In this document: positions 6,658-14,173 of the stretch, piece after piece
How positions within the stretch are numbered: the first letter of the stretch is position 1
Layout: the number at the start of each line of letters is the position of its first letter
Source of the DNA: Solobacterium sp.
GTDB lineage: Bacteria > Bacillota_I > Bacilli_A > Erysipelotrichales > Erysipelotrichaceae
DNA: 44,582 bases
Reading direction: 5' to 3'
NCBI GenBank assembly: GCA_017512555.1
Contig: JAFWFE010000034.1
Coordinates: 1 to 44,582, forward strand
Notes under the pieces: generated by a model
Databases searched by the model: none
Seen by the model: the letters and a program-made list of their open reading frames with translations, nothing else
What the model was told of the DNA's origin: nothing
Position numbers and translations under genes: made by a program

Positions 6658-8362
6658 GTGTTTTCACCGTCCTTTCGTATTCAATGAAATGACGGATCGC
6701 CATTTCGGGATCGATGCCCAGGCGTACCGCTAACGTATACAGAGAGGTCTGTTTCAGGTGTGCCTTGCGGATCGTCTCTTCGTCTGAGAGTACGGTGAAT
6801 ACCTTGTCGGAGCGGATCATCTTGCCATCCGCAAAGACAATTGCCCGGTCGGTATTCTCAATTGCCAGGTGCATGTCATGCGTGATAAACAGGATCGTCT
6901 TTCCGTATTCCTTGTTCAGAGTATTGACGAAGTTCATGATATCCGTATAACTCTTGTAATCCTGTCCTGCCGTAGGTTCATCCAGGATCAGAATATCCGG
7001 TTCCAGAGCCATCATGGCCGCAACCGTAACTCTCTTCTTCTGTCCGTAACTGACAGAATCTACCGGCCAGTTACGCATCTTGTATAAACCGCAGGTCTCC
7101 AGAGCTTTGTTTACCTTCTCATCGATATATTCCTGTGGTTTCTTGCGAAGAGTTAGTGCCAACCCCACTTCATCCTTGATGATATCCTTGACGATCATCG
7201 TATTGGGATCCTGCATGACATAGCCTACGTTCTCACCGATCTCTTTGATGGTCATTCCGCTCTCATCCGTACCGTTGAGATAGATCTTACCCTCCGTCGG
7301 GCGGATCGTGCCGCAGATCAGTTTCGCGGCTGTGGATTTACCGGCGCCGTTCTTCCCGATAATAGCTACACGTTCACCTTTGTAGATCTCCAGGTTGATG
7401 TCTTCCAGGACATTCCTGCCGCCGTCATAGTTGAAGCTCACATGTTCAAAGCGGAGCACAGGCTCGTGTTTCTCTTCAATTACCGGTTCTCTTTCTTCAG
7501 TGAAGAAGTTCTTCAGCTTCGCGGTATTCTCTCCGGACAATTCCAGACTGTTAAGGTCAGACAGATTCTTAACGGAATCCAGGTCACATCCGGCGTATTT
7601 CATCGCTGTCAGATACAGCGGTTCACGGATCCCGTACGTCTTCAGAAGATCCGATTTCAGTAATTCATCCGGAGTGACATCTGCCTGTATGGTTCCCTCT
7701 CCCATCAGGATAATGCGGTCTACGGAACGGTAGAGCATATCTTCCAGACGGTGTTCGATCACGATCACGGTTTTTTCTTCACTGCGGCAGAGATCATCAA
7801 TCAAGGCTACGGCAGTCATTCCCATCTGCGGATCCAGAGAAGCCAGAGGTTCATCAAAGATCAGTACCTGGACATGGTTGCCGAAGACACCGGCAATCGC
7901 CACCTTCTGTTTCTGTCCTCCGGACAACTGGAATGGTACATGATCCACGAACTCACGCATACCTACCATATTCAGGTTCTTATCGATAAACGGAAGCATA
8001 TCACTGCGCGGCATGACATCGTTTTCCATGACGAAAGCGACATCTTCCGCCACCGTCAGTCCCACGAACTGGGCATCACTGTCCTGTAATACCGTGCCTA
8101 CCGTATTGGATAACTTGAAGATGGAGGATTTCTTCGTCTCTGTATTGTTTACTATACAGCTGCCCTTGATTTCTCCCTCAAAAGAGAACGGAATCAAGCC
8201 GTTAATACAGTTACACAGTGTGGATTTACCACTTCCCGAGGCTCCCAGGATCAGGATCTTTTCTCCCGGGTAGATCTTCAGATTGATGTCATGAAGAGTC
8301 GGATTCTTCTGTGTCTTATAACGGAAACTGAAATCCTTGAATTCTATGATTGGTTCTTTCAT
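6650..8362 (-). CDS. ECF transporter duplicated ATPase (EcfA-EcfA' fusion)
   Basis: A 570-residue protein containing two ABC ATPase domains in one chain. Domain 1 has Walker A GASGSGKST (40-48), signature LSGGQ (146-150) and Walker B IFDEP (168-172). Domain 2 has Walker A GKNGAGKST (336-344), signature VSYGQ (437-441) and Walker B LILDEPTAG (458-466). The second signature departs from SGGQ, a kind of asymmetry seen in paired ECF ATPases. Fused double ATPases of this sort are typical of dedicated (group I-like) ECF systems such as the YkoD type, where the S, A and T genes form one operon, as here. The ribosome binding site is AAAGGG. A 102-base gap with two hairpins separates it from the S-component gene. 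Confidence 0.93.
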   Translation of the reverse strand: MKEPIIEFKDFSFRYKTQKNPTLHDINLKIYPGEKILILGASGSGKSTLCNCINGLIPFSFEGEIKGSCIVNNTETKKSSIFKLSNTVGTVLQDSDAQFVGLTVAEDVAFVMENDVMPRSDMLPFIDKNLNMVGMREFVDHVPFQLSGGQKQKVAIAGVFGNHVQVLIFDEPLASLDPQMGMTAVALIDDLCRSEEKTVIVIEHRLEDMLYRSVDRIILMGEGTIQADVTPDELLKSDLLKTYGIREPLYLTAMKYAGCDLDSVKNLSDLNSLELSGENTAKLKNFFTEEREPVIEEKHEPVLRFEHVSFNYDGGRNVLEDINLEIYKGERVAIIGKNGAGKSTAAKLICGTIRPTEGKIYLNGTDESGMTIKEIGENVGYVMQDPNTMIVKDIIKDEVGLALTLRKKPQEYIDEKVNKALETCGLYKMRNWPVDSVSYGQKKRVTVAAMMALEPDILILDEPTAGQDYKSYTDIMNFVNTLNKEYGKTILFITHDMHLAIENTDRAIVFADGKMIRSDKVFTVLSDEETIRKAHLKQTSLYTLAVRLGIDPEMAIRHFIEYERTVKTHE

Positions 8363-8389
8363 AAGATTCCCTTTCTGTAAATGAAGAAT

Positions 8390-8444
8390 GCTTCCACATC
8401 AGCGGAAGCATACCGTGAACGAGGCCATAGGCTTTCGCTTACGG
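8390..8444 (-). other. Two hairpins between S-component and ATPase genes
   Basis: Two inverted repeats lie back to back. In the first, at 8390-8409, GCTTCC and GGAAGC form a six-pair stem around an eight-base loop. In the second, at 8413-8444, CCGT and ACGG arms extend through a longer imperfect stem to a GCC-ATA-GGC tip. Neither is followed by a clean U-run, so they look more like processing, stability or attenuation structures that set the ratio of S component to ATPase than like full terminators. Confidence 0.45.
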
Positions 8445-8464
8445 TCTTCTTTTGGATTATAGTC

Positions 8465-9046
8465 TTAGTTCTCTTCAGTAAGATTCGTACGGCTTGCGTA
8501 ACGGTTAGCCAGCAATTTGATTACCGGGATACCGATGACACACTCTACGAGGATATTACCGACACTGGCATATACACCCTGCAGAAGCGATACGTTCATA
8601 TCTCCGCCTTCAAAGACAACGGTCAATACCTGAGCTACGACACCGAAAGCAATCGCGTTACCGATGATAACACATACGACATAGATGATCATATGCTTGA
8701 CATCAAACTTGCCTTCCGTAATATATGCGCCGTACAGAGGCAGAGCACCGATAAACAGAGAAGCTACCGCGTTGGCAATCGACCATGCCGGATACATTCC
8801 CCATCCGCCGATCAGGTCTGCGATCGTATTGCCTACACCAGCCGCAACCGCTGCCGGAACAGGTCCGAACATCGCGCCGACAACGACCGGTACGATCATC
8901 GCTGTTGTCAATGATGTGTTAGTGAAAATAGGAATACTGCCGTAGTTCATCAGGACACCGAATAATGCGGCACCGATAGCAACGGTAACGATCGTTCTGG
9001 TGTTCCATACGCCTAAGAGTTTTTCTCCAAAGCTTTTTTCTTCCAT
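8465..9046 (-). CDS. ECF transporter substrate-binding S component (UPF0397-like)
   Basis: A 193-residue hydrophobic protein with about five to six membrane segments. The N-terminal stretch TVAIGAALFGVLMNYG followed by VVGAMFGPVPAAVAAGVGNTIADL has the look of the UPF0397 group of ECF S components: an ATPase-docking helix 1 with small residues, then a GxxxGP-type loop. S components bind the vitamin or metabolite and determine specificity. As I recall, UPF0397 proteins occur with double ATPases and have been linked by comparative genomics to methionine-regulated transport; I cannot verify this here. It is the first gene of the operon leading to five SAM hydrolase paralogs, which supports a methionine- or adenosine-related substrate. 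Start chosen for AGGAGGGG six bases upstream. Confidence 0.85.
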   Translation of the reverse strand: MEEKSFGEKLLGVWNTRTIVTVAIGAALFGVLMNYGSIPIFTNTSLTTAMIVPVVVGAMFGPVPAAVAAGVGNTIADLIGGWGMYPAWSIANAVASLFIGALPLYGAYITEGKFDVKHMIIYVVCVIIGNAIAFGVVAQVLTVVFEGGDMNVSLLQGVYASVGNILVECVIGIPVIKLLANRYASRTNLTEEN

Positions 9047-9067
9047 GGAATTCCCCTCCTAAATCTT

Positions 9068-9081
9068 GTCATTCCAATGAC
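9068..9081. promoter_or_regulatory. Palindrome just downstream of the ECF-DUF62 promoter
   Basis: GTCATT-CC-AATGAC is a perfect 14-base inverted repeat starting about seven bases after the -10 hexamer, in the first bases of the transcript. The position suits a repressor operator; the cognate regulator is unknown. It is too short to be a riboswitch aptamer. Confidence 0.45.
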
Positions 9082-9087
9082 TTATTT

Positions 9088-9117
9088 ATTATAACTCTAA
9101 TCAAAAAGAACGAGTAA
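9088..9117 (-). promoter_or_regulatory. Promoter of the ECF-DUF62 operon
   Basis: A perfect minus-strand -10 TATAAT (9088-9093) stands about 41 bases from the S-component start codon. The best -35 candidate is TTACTC with an 18-base spacer, which is weak. The predicted 5' UTR of about 35 bases leaves no room for a SAM or T-box riboswitch. Confidence 0.55.
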
Positions 9118-9198
9118 TAATTTCATTCTTAGTGCAATATAATTAACAAGAGTCATGTGTTTTGTCATACAATATGAATAGAATGTGAGGTAAATACA

Positions 9199-9573
9199 AT
9201 GGCATTATTGAAATTTCATGATGGTTTCAACGGTGAATACGAAATAGGTGATCAGACACTGCGTATCGGCATGGACGGCATCAAGCCTTATGACATGACC
9301 TATGGAGCCATGGCAGCGTGCATGTATTCAACATTCCTGGATCATGTCAAAGCCAGAGGTCTCAAGGTCGGTGACGTGGAAGTCTACATTGACGGAAAGA
9401 AGCGCAAGGAAATTCCGACAACTTTGGAACATGTCGATATCTTCATGCGTGTACAGAGTGAAGCACCGGAAGAAGTCATTAAGGAATGCATGGACGGAGC
9501 CATGAGAGACTGCTCAATGATCCAGACCGTAATGAAGGTCGCAGTCATTGATTACAGCCTGGAAATGATGTAG
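9199..9573 (+). CDS. OsmC/Ohr-family protein
   Basis: A 124-residue protein of the OsmC-like fold, which in characterised members reduces organic hydroperoxides using two cysteines. Here the first Cys is in YGAMAACMYSTF (about residue 41) at the start of the long helix and the second is in RDCSMIQTV, in the position of the family's second Cys. RGLKVGDVEV followed by IPTTLEHVDIFMRVQ is the usual strand pattern. At 124 residues it is slightly shorter than typical OsmC (about 140). A GAGGT site lies upstream of the start. It is divergent from the ECF operon and ends at a strong bidirectional terminator. Confidence 0.8.
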   Translation: MALLKFHDGFNGEYEIGDQTLRIGMDGIKPYDMTYGAMAACMYSTFLDHVKARGLKVGDVEVYIDGKKRKEIPTTLEHVDIFMRVQSEAPEEVIKECMDGAMRDCSMIQTVMKVAVIDYSLEMM

Positions 9574-9584
9574 TTCTTTACCTG

Positions 9585-9614
9585 AAAAGGTATGTCCGCG
9601 GACATACCTTTTTT
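9585..9614. terminator. Bidirectional intrinsic terminator
   Basis: AAAAGGTATGTCC and GGACATACCTTTT form a perfect GC-containing stem flanked by A-run and T-run, so it works on both strands. It separates the converging OsmC-like and coaX genes and abuts the coaX stop codon. Confidence 0.92.
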
Positions 9615-10385
9615 CTATGCTTGATTCAGGTGATAGATCACGTTCATACCCTTATACGCGATATCCGGGTCATATTCATCAATGCAAGAAGTTTGCGCGG
9701 CAATCGTGCGTCCCATACCGCCTGTGGCAACCACCCTGCACCCCGGGTCATTCATCTCATCCTTGATTGCCTTGACAATATACTCTACCTGGCCGATATA
9801 TCCGTACATTACCCCTGCCTGAATACAAGCCACAGTATTCTTTCCCAGAACCTTCTCCGGCTTACGCAGTTCCACCTCCGGCAGCATGGCCGCATTGCCG
9901 GTCAGGGCTGCCGCCGTAGCTCTTACCCCCGGAGAGATCGTCACTCCCGCAAAGACTCCTTCTCTGGTGATGTAGGAGTAGGTTGTGGCGGTACCGAAGT
10001 CGATCACGATACAGGATGTGCCGTACAGGGCATAGGCCGCGGCCATATCCACGACCAGGTCAGCACCGATTTCTGCCGGATTATCTACCTGGAAGTCAAG
10101 ACCACACGGCATAAACGCATTCACGAATATCGGTGTCTTCCCGATATACTTGATGATACAGGAAGATAATGAATAATTGATGTTCGGGACAACGCTGGAG
10201 ATCATGACATCTTCGATTTCTTCCGGCTTACAGTTGTTGTTCTGGAGGAAGTTATTCAGATAGATCCCGTATTCATCGCTTGTCCGCGGGGTTTTGGTGG
10301 TAAGGCGGTACGTACCGATGACCTGGTCATCTTTGACCAGTCCCATTGCGATATTCGTATTTCCTACATCTATGGTCAGTAACAT
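9615..10385 (-). CDS. coaX: Type III pantothenate kinase
   Basis: A 256-residue CoaX protein that phosphorylates pantothenate in the first step of coenzyme A synthesis. It belongs to the ASKHA fold. The N-terminal phosphate loop is IDVGNTN, and the pantothenate site and catalytic Asp lie in EIGADLVVDMAAA. IDFGTATTY and GVTISPGV follow, and the adenosine motif is ATGGMGRT near the C-terminus. Length is normal for the family. The start codon is preceded by AGAGGTAG. Type III kinases use a monovalent cation, have high ATP Km and resist feedback by CoA. The gene stands alone and diverges from the YfcE-like gene. Confidence 0.95.
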   Translation of the reverse strand: MLLTIDVGNTNIAMGLVKDDQVIGTYRLTTKTPRTSDEYGIYLNNFLQNNNCKPEEIEDVMISSVVPNINYSLSSCIIKYIGKTPIFVNAFMPCGLDFQVDNPAEIGADLVVDMAAAYALYGTSCIVIDFGTATTYSYITREGVFAGVTISPGVRATAAALTGNAAMLPEVELRKPEKVLGKNTVACIQAGVMYGYIGQVEYIVKAIKDEMNDPGCRVVATGGMGRTIAAQTSCIDEYDPDIAYKGMNVIYHLNQA

Positions 10386-10409
10386 ATTTTTCTACCTCTG
10401 CTCTTTTTG

Positions 10410-10436
10410 TATTATAGCATTTCCCGTTATAATACA
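10410..10436. promoter_or_regulatory. Overlapping divergent promoters between coaX and the phosphoesterase gene
   Basis: TATTATAGC (about 10411) reads as a GCTATAATA -10 for coaX on the minus strand, while TTATAAT (about 10428-10434) is a -10 for the plus-strand gene. The -35 hexamers are poor on both sides and each overlaps the other promoter, so the two genes may compete for polymerase. Confidence 0.45.
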
Positions 10437-10463
10437 GGGGAGAAAGAGAGTTGAGTATTTACG

Positions 10464-11009
10464 ATGAAATATCTTGTTGTATCGGATATCCACGGTTCGC
10501 TTGGGGCCGCGCAATTGGCTGTAAAAGCGGCGGAATACCATCACACGGACGCAATCTTGTGTCTCGGAGATGTGTTGTACCACGGGCCCAGAAATGACCT
10601 TCCTGTGGATTATGCGCCGAAAGAAGTCACAGCCTTGTTAAATCAGCACTGGCACGAATTCATTGCGGTAAGAGGCAATTGTGATGCCGAGATCGATGAT
10701 ACGGTATTATCTTTCGCTGTATCCGCGGACTATAATCTGTTCCTGCTTGGTGAACATCACGTATTCATGTCCCATGGGCATGTCTACGGACCGGATCACC
10801 TGCCGAAGATGCTTCCTGGTGATATCTTCCTTTCCGGACATACCCATGTGCCTACCGCAATGATTCGTGATGGTGTATACCTGCTGAATCCGGGGTCTGC
10901 GGCACTGCCGAAGGAGAATCACCCGGCGAGTTATGCCGTACTGACCGAAGAAGACTTCACGGTATACACGGCAGAGCACACGGAGTACATGACTGTAAGT
11001 TTCCGATAA
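10464..11009 (+). CDS. YfcE/MJ0936-family metallophosphoesterase
   Basis: A 181-residue calcineurin-like phosphoesterase. Metal-binding motifs run in order: SDIHGS (residues 7-12), LGDVLYHGP (about 35), RGNCDAE (about 72), SHGH (about 104) and SGHTH (about 124). LLNPGS precedes the C-terminus, as in E. coli YfcE and its relatives. Characterised members hydrolyse phosphodiesters or phosphomonoesters with Mn2+; the natural substrate is often unknown. It is monocistronic and ends at a bidirectional terminator. Confidence 0.9.
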   Translation: MKYLVVSDIHGSLGAAQLAVKAAEYHHTDAILCLGDVLYHGPRNDLPVDYAPKEVTALLNQHWHEFIAVRGNCDAEIDDTVLSFAVSADYNLFLLGEHHVFMSHGHVYGPDHLPKMLPGDIFLSGHTHVPTAMIRDGVYLLNPGSAALPKENHPASYAVLTEEDFTVYTAEHTEYMTVSFR

Positions 11010-11033
11010 AAAAGGCGATTTCAATCGCCTTTT
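11008..11033. terminator. Bidirectional intrinsic terminator
   Basis: AAAAAAGGCGATT-TC-AATCGCCTTTT is a perfect stem flanked by A- and T-runs. It ends both the phosphoesterase gene (plus) and the feo operon (minus), and overlaps the last codons of both. Confidence 0.92.
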
Positions 11034-11247
11034 ATTCTTCTATTCCAAGAAAGATATAACCTGTATCTTCAATCGTTTTCTTTAACAGGTCCTGATCTAG
11101 AGCGCATTCACTCTCGATCACGGTTTCCTTCCTTTTCCGGTTGGATTTTACTTTCTTGACGTTGAATTTCCTGCGGATGGCATCATTGATATGCGCCTCA
11201 CACATGGAGCACATCATGCCGTCCACTTTTACAATTGTCCGGGTCAT
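11032..11247 (-). CDS. Heavy-metal-associated (HMA, CopZ-like) protein
   Basis: A 71-residue protein of the ferredoxin-like HMA fold. The metal-binding motif MMCSMCEAHI (Cys13, Cys16) follows the first strand, and the rest (VKKVKSNRKRKETVIES, LLKKTIEDTGY) matches the strand-helix pattern of copper chaperones. It is Lys/Arg-rich in the middle. It is the last gene of the feo operon, overlapping the preceding gene by four bases and preceded by AGGAGG. Its place in an iron operon suggests it handles metal linked to Feo transport or senses Cys-coordinated metal, but copper binding is the best-known family function. Confidence 0.85.
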   Translation of the reverse strand: MTRTIVKVDGMMCSMCEAHINDAIRRKFNVKKVKSNRKRKETVIESECALDQDLLKKTIEDTGYIFLGIEE

Positions 11248-11450
11248 ACAGCCTCCTTACGTTCTGCTTTCAGTTGATCACGGCACTCCTGAAGATGGCA
11301 TGCGATGGAAGAGCATGCATTACAGTTCTTACCGCAGGCAGAACAGCCTTTTTTTCTGTCCTTGACCAGACTGTATATACACAGGCCAACCAGCAGGATC
11401 ACGAAGCCAAGGATGATGATATTTACGGGATTCTGCACAAACTGAAGCAT
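11244..11450 (-). CDS. FeoB-associated Cys-rich membrane protein
   Basis: A 68-residue protein with one N-terminal membrane segment (about residues 9-28) followed by a basic stretch and six cysteines (36, 39, 43, 46, 51, 56) in the pattern CSACGKNCNACSSIAC. This is the FeoB-associated Cys-rich family usually found right after feoB in Bacillota, as here. The role is not established; it may bind Fe2+ at the cytoplasmic exit of FeoB. GAGGAG lies before the start and the stop overlaps the HMA gene. Confidence 0.88.
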   Translation of the reverse strand: MLQFVQNPVNIIILGFVILLVGLCIYSLVKDRKKGCSACGKNCNACSSIACHLQECRDQLKAERKEAV

Positions 11451-11469
11451 GTTTCTCCTCCTTTGGAAT

Positions 11470-13632
11470 CTATTTGATCTTGACGTCTTGTGTCAGGGTA
11501 TCGGATTCCTTATACGGTTTGAATAACATATATCCTGTATACGCGATGATGGCAATCGCAGCGATCAGACCGATAATGTTGACCTGTCCGTGGATTGCGG
11601 AACCAATCTGGTAGATACACAGAGCTACAGCATAGGCAAACAAGCACATATAACCGATGGCAATCGCTGTCCACTTACCGTTGTTCATCTCACGCTTGAT
11701 TGCACCCATAGCCGCAAAGCAAGGAGCGCACAACAGGTTGAATACCATGAACGCATAACCGGCAACAGCACTGCCGTTGAAGAAGACATCCAGAACACCC
11801 ATGATGCTTTCTCCTTCTTCTACAAGATCCGGCAGATCTTCCATGGCAATCAGAGTACCGATGGTACCGACAACATCTTCCTTGGCAACCAGACCAAGTA
11901 CTGTAGCAACAGCAGCCTGCCATGTACCAAAGCCTAACGGAGCGAAGATCCAGGCAACTGCGTTACCGACATTCTCCAGAATACTTGCGCCTTCCGCATC
12001 TTCACCAAGATAGTGCAGACCACCTTCCAAAGACAGTGAGTTCAGGATCCAGATCACAACAGAAGATAATACGATGACTGTACCGGCACGCTTGATGAAG
12101 CTCCATCCACGTTCCCAGGTACCTCTCAGGACGTTTCCTGTAGAAGGTACATGGTAGGCAGGAAGTTCCATGACGAACGGTGCAGGATCACCCGCGAAGA
12201 GTTTGGTCTTCTTCAGCATGATACCGGAGATGATAATCGCCATGACTCCGATAAAGTATGCGGAAGCGGATACCCACCAGGAATTGTCGAAGATTGCGCC
12301 GGCAATCAATCCGATGATCGGTAACTTCGCGCCGCAGGGAATGAAGCAGGTAGTCATGATTGTCATACGGCGGTCACGTTCATTCTCAATCGTTCTTGTG
12401 GCCATAACCGCAGGAACACCGCATCCTGAGCCGATCAGCATCGGGATGAAGGATTTACCGGACAAACCGAAACGACGGAAAATACGGTCCATAATGAACG
12501 CTACACGAGCCATATAACCGACATCTTCCAGAATACATAACATCAGGAAGAGTACGATCATCTGAGGTACGAAACCAAGTACGGCACCGACACCATGGAC
12601 AATACCATCAGCCACAAGACTGACTAACCAGTCGGCAGCACCCAGGCTTTCCATCAATGCAGCAGCTCCGCCTTCCATGAACTCTCCGGCAAAGACATCA
12701 TTAGTCCAGTCGGTCAGGAAGGATCCGAACGGACCCATGGCCAGCCAGTAGACAAAGGTCATGATTGCCGCAAAGATCGGCAAGCCAAGAATACGGTTGG
12801 TAACGATCTTATCGATCTTATCGGAAGTAGTCAGAGCGCCTTCAGACTTCTTCTTGTATATACCTTTGAGAAGGTTACCGATATAAATATATCTCTCGTT
12901 GGTGATAATAGCTTCCGCGTCATCATCCATTTCCTTCTCAGCAGCTTCAATATCTTTTTCGATATGCGCCAGGGTTTCCTTGCTCAGTTTCAGCGCATCC
13001 ATCACCTTGGAATCACGTTCGAAGATCTTGATTGCATACCAGCGCTGCTGTTCTTCAGGCATGTTGTGTACACATGCTTCTTCGATATGTGCCAGGGCAT
13101 GTTCCACTGTACCGTTGAATGTGTGCATCGGAATCGTCTTGCTGTTCTTCGCAGCTTCTACGGCAGCCTCCGCAGCCTGATCCACATTCGTTCCCTTCAG
13201 TGCGGAGATGCTGACGAACTTTACGCCCATCTCTTTGGATAACTGGTCAAGATTAATAACATCACCGTTCTTCTCCATCAGATCCATCATGTTGATGGCT
13301 ACAACAACAGGAATACCTAATTCGGTTAACTGTGTTGTCAGATAGAGGTTTCTTTCCAGGTTTGTACCGTCAACGATATTCAGGATCGCGTCCGGTCTTT
13401 CTGTAATCAGATATTCTCTGGCTACAACTTCTTCCAATGTATACGGAGAAAGTGAATAGATACCCGGAAGGTCGGTAATCGTCACATCATCATGACCCTT
13501 GAGTTTACCTTCCTTCTTTTCTACAGTTACGCCAGGCCAGTTACCAACATACTGATTTGAACCGGTCAACTGGTTAAACAGAGTTGTCTTACCACTGTTC
13601 GGGTTACCCGCAAGTGCTATTCTGATACTCAT
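11470..13632 (-). CDS. feoB: Ferrous iron transport protein B
   Basis: A 720-residue FeoB. The N-terminal G domain has G1 GNPNSGKT (9-16), a G3 DLPG and a G4-like NMMD, with switch segment GNWPGVTVEKKEG, then a helical GDI-like spacer (about 170-270). The membrane half contains paired Gate motifs with conserved Cys: GSGCGVPAVMATRTI and CFIPCGAKLPI. A late segment NLLCAPCFAAMGAI holds the Cys pair typical of FeoB. It transports Fe2+ into the cell under low oxygen. It overlaps feoA by four bases and is followed by two small metal-related genes. Confidence 0.97.
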   Translation of the reverse strand: MSIRIALAGNPNSGKTTLFNQLTGSNQYVGNWPGVTVEKKEGKLKGHDDVTITDLPGIYSLSPYTLEEVVAREYLITERPDAILNIVDGTNLERNLYLTTQLTELGIPVVVAINMMDLMEKNGDVINLDQLSKEMGVKFVSISALKGTNVDQAAEAAVEAAKNSKTIPMHTFNGTVEHALAHIEEACVHNMPEEQQRWYAIKIFERDSKVMDALKLSKETLAHIEKDIEAAEKEMDDDAEAIITNERYIYIGNLLKGIYKKKSEGALTTSDKIDKIVTNRILGLPIFAAIMTFVYWLAMGPFGSFLTDWTNDVFAGEFMEGGAAALMESLGAADWLVSLVADGIVHGVGAVLGFVPQMIVLFLMLCILEDVGYMARVAFIMDRIFRRFGLSGKSFIPMLIGSGCGVPAVMATRTIENERDRRMTIMTTCFIPCGAKLPIIGLIAGAIFDNSWWVSASAYFIGVMAIIISGIMLKKTKLFAGDPAPFVMELPAYHVPSTGNVLRGTWERGWSFIKRAGTVIVLSSVVIWILNSLSLEGGLHYLGEDAEGASILENVGNAVAWIFAPLGFGTWQAAVATVLGLVAKEDVVGTIGTLIAMEDLPDLVEEGESIMGVLDVFFNGSAVAGYAFMVFNLLCAPCFAAMGAIKREMNNGKWTAIAIGYMCLFAYAVALCIYQIGSAIHGQVNIIGLIAAIAIIAYTGYMLFKPYKESDTLTQDVKIK

Positions 13633-13874
13633 TTCGCTGCCTCCCCGGTCTCTTCATAGACTTCGACCATTTCCGCGTCTGCTTTACGGATCGACAGTTC
13701 ATAGTTACGTACTGTAACTTCGATCGGATCTCCTAAAGGCGCAACTTTACGTACATAGATGTCTACATTCTTTGTAACACCCATATCCATGATTCTGCGC
13801 TTCACTGCACCTTCACCGTGAAGCTTTTTCACTTTGCATGTTTCACCAATGGCTACATCTCTAAGTGTTTTCAT
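13629..13874 (-). CDS. feoA: FeoA domain protein (second copy)
   Basis: An 81-residue SH3-like FeoA protein: TLRDVAIGETCKVKKL, GAVKRRIMDMGVTKN, VRKVAPLGDPIEVTVRNYELSIRKADA. The motifs, including the LGDPI loop and the Arg-rich helix, match FeoA, which binds FeoB and supports Fe2+ uptake. GGAGGGG lies upstream. It overlaps feoB by four bases, so it is likely the stoichiometric partner of FeoB. Confidence 0.93.
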   Translation of the reverse strand: MKTLRDVAIGETCKVKKLHGEGAVKRRIMDMGVTKNVDIYVRKVAPLGDPIEVTVRNYELSIRKADAEMVEVYEETGEAAK

Positions 13875-13885
13875 TAGATCCCCTC

Positions 13886-14098
13886 CTAAATCATGATCTT
13901 TTCAGCAAGTTCTTTATCCAGAGCTACCTTTGTGTTTTTGACATTGACGATCAGGTTACCGTTCACCGTGGAAACAACCGTAATCGGTGCTCCTGCGACA
14001 AAACCCATATCCTCAAGATGTTTTTTGATTTCCGGTTTTCCGCTAATCTTCCGAATGATATTCACAGTCCCTGTATCCGCATATACCAATGGCATCAT
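13886..14098 (-). CDS. feoA: FeoA domain protein (first copy)
   Basis: A 70-residue FeoA-like protein starting MMPLVYADTG. The start is placed at 14098 (or 14095) because AAAGGAG stands six bases upstream and because the mapped promoter would initiate transcription downstream of any earlier ATG. The sequence VNIIRKISGKPEIKKHLEDMGFVAGAPITVVS and NGNLIVNVKNTKVALDKELA follows the FeoA SH3-like pattern with a shortened loop. Two FeoA genes before feoB are common in Clostridia and Erysipelotrichia. Confidence 0.88.
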   Translation of the reverse strand: MMPLVYADTGTVNIIRKISGKPEIKKHLEDMGFVAGAPITVVSTVNGNLIVNVKNTKVALDKELAEKIMI

Positions 14099-14144
14099 AG
14101 CAGTCTCCTTTCTGTAGTTTGCATACACTAACTTGTCAAACAAT

Positions 14145-14173
14145 ATTATAGTTAGCCGAGCCTAACGAGTCAA
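14145..14173 (-). promoter_or_regulatory. feo operon promoter
   Basis: Minus-strand -35 TTGACT (14168-14173), 17-base spacer, perfect -10 TATAAT (14145-14150). The spacer is filled exactly by the first of three operator-like palindromes. Confidence 0.85.

Noticed and set aside
9047-9198. SAM or T-box riboswitch expected before a methionine-type transporter
   Set aside because: Only about 35-40 bases separate the likely transcript start from the S-component start codon, and none of the conserved aptamer helices is visible; only a 14-base palindrome is there.
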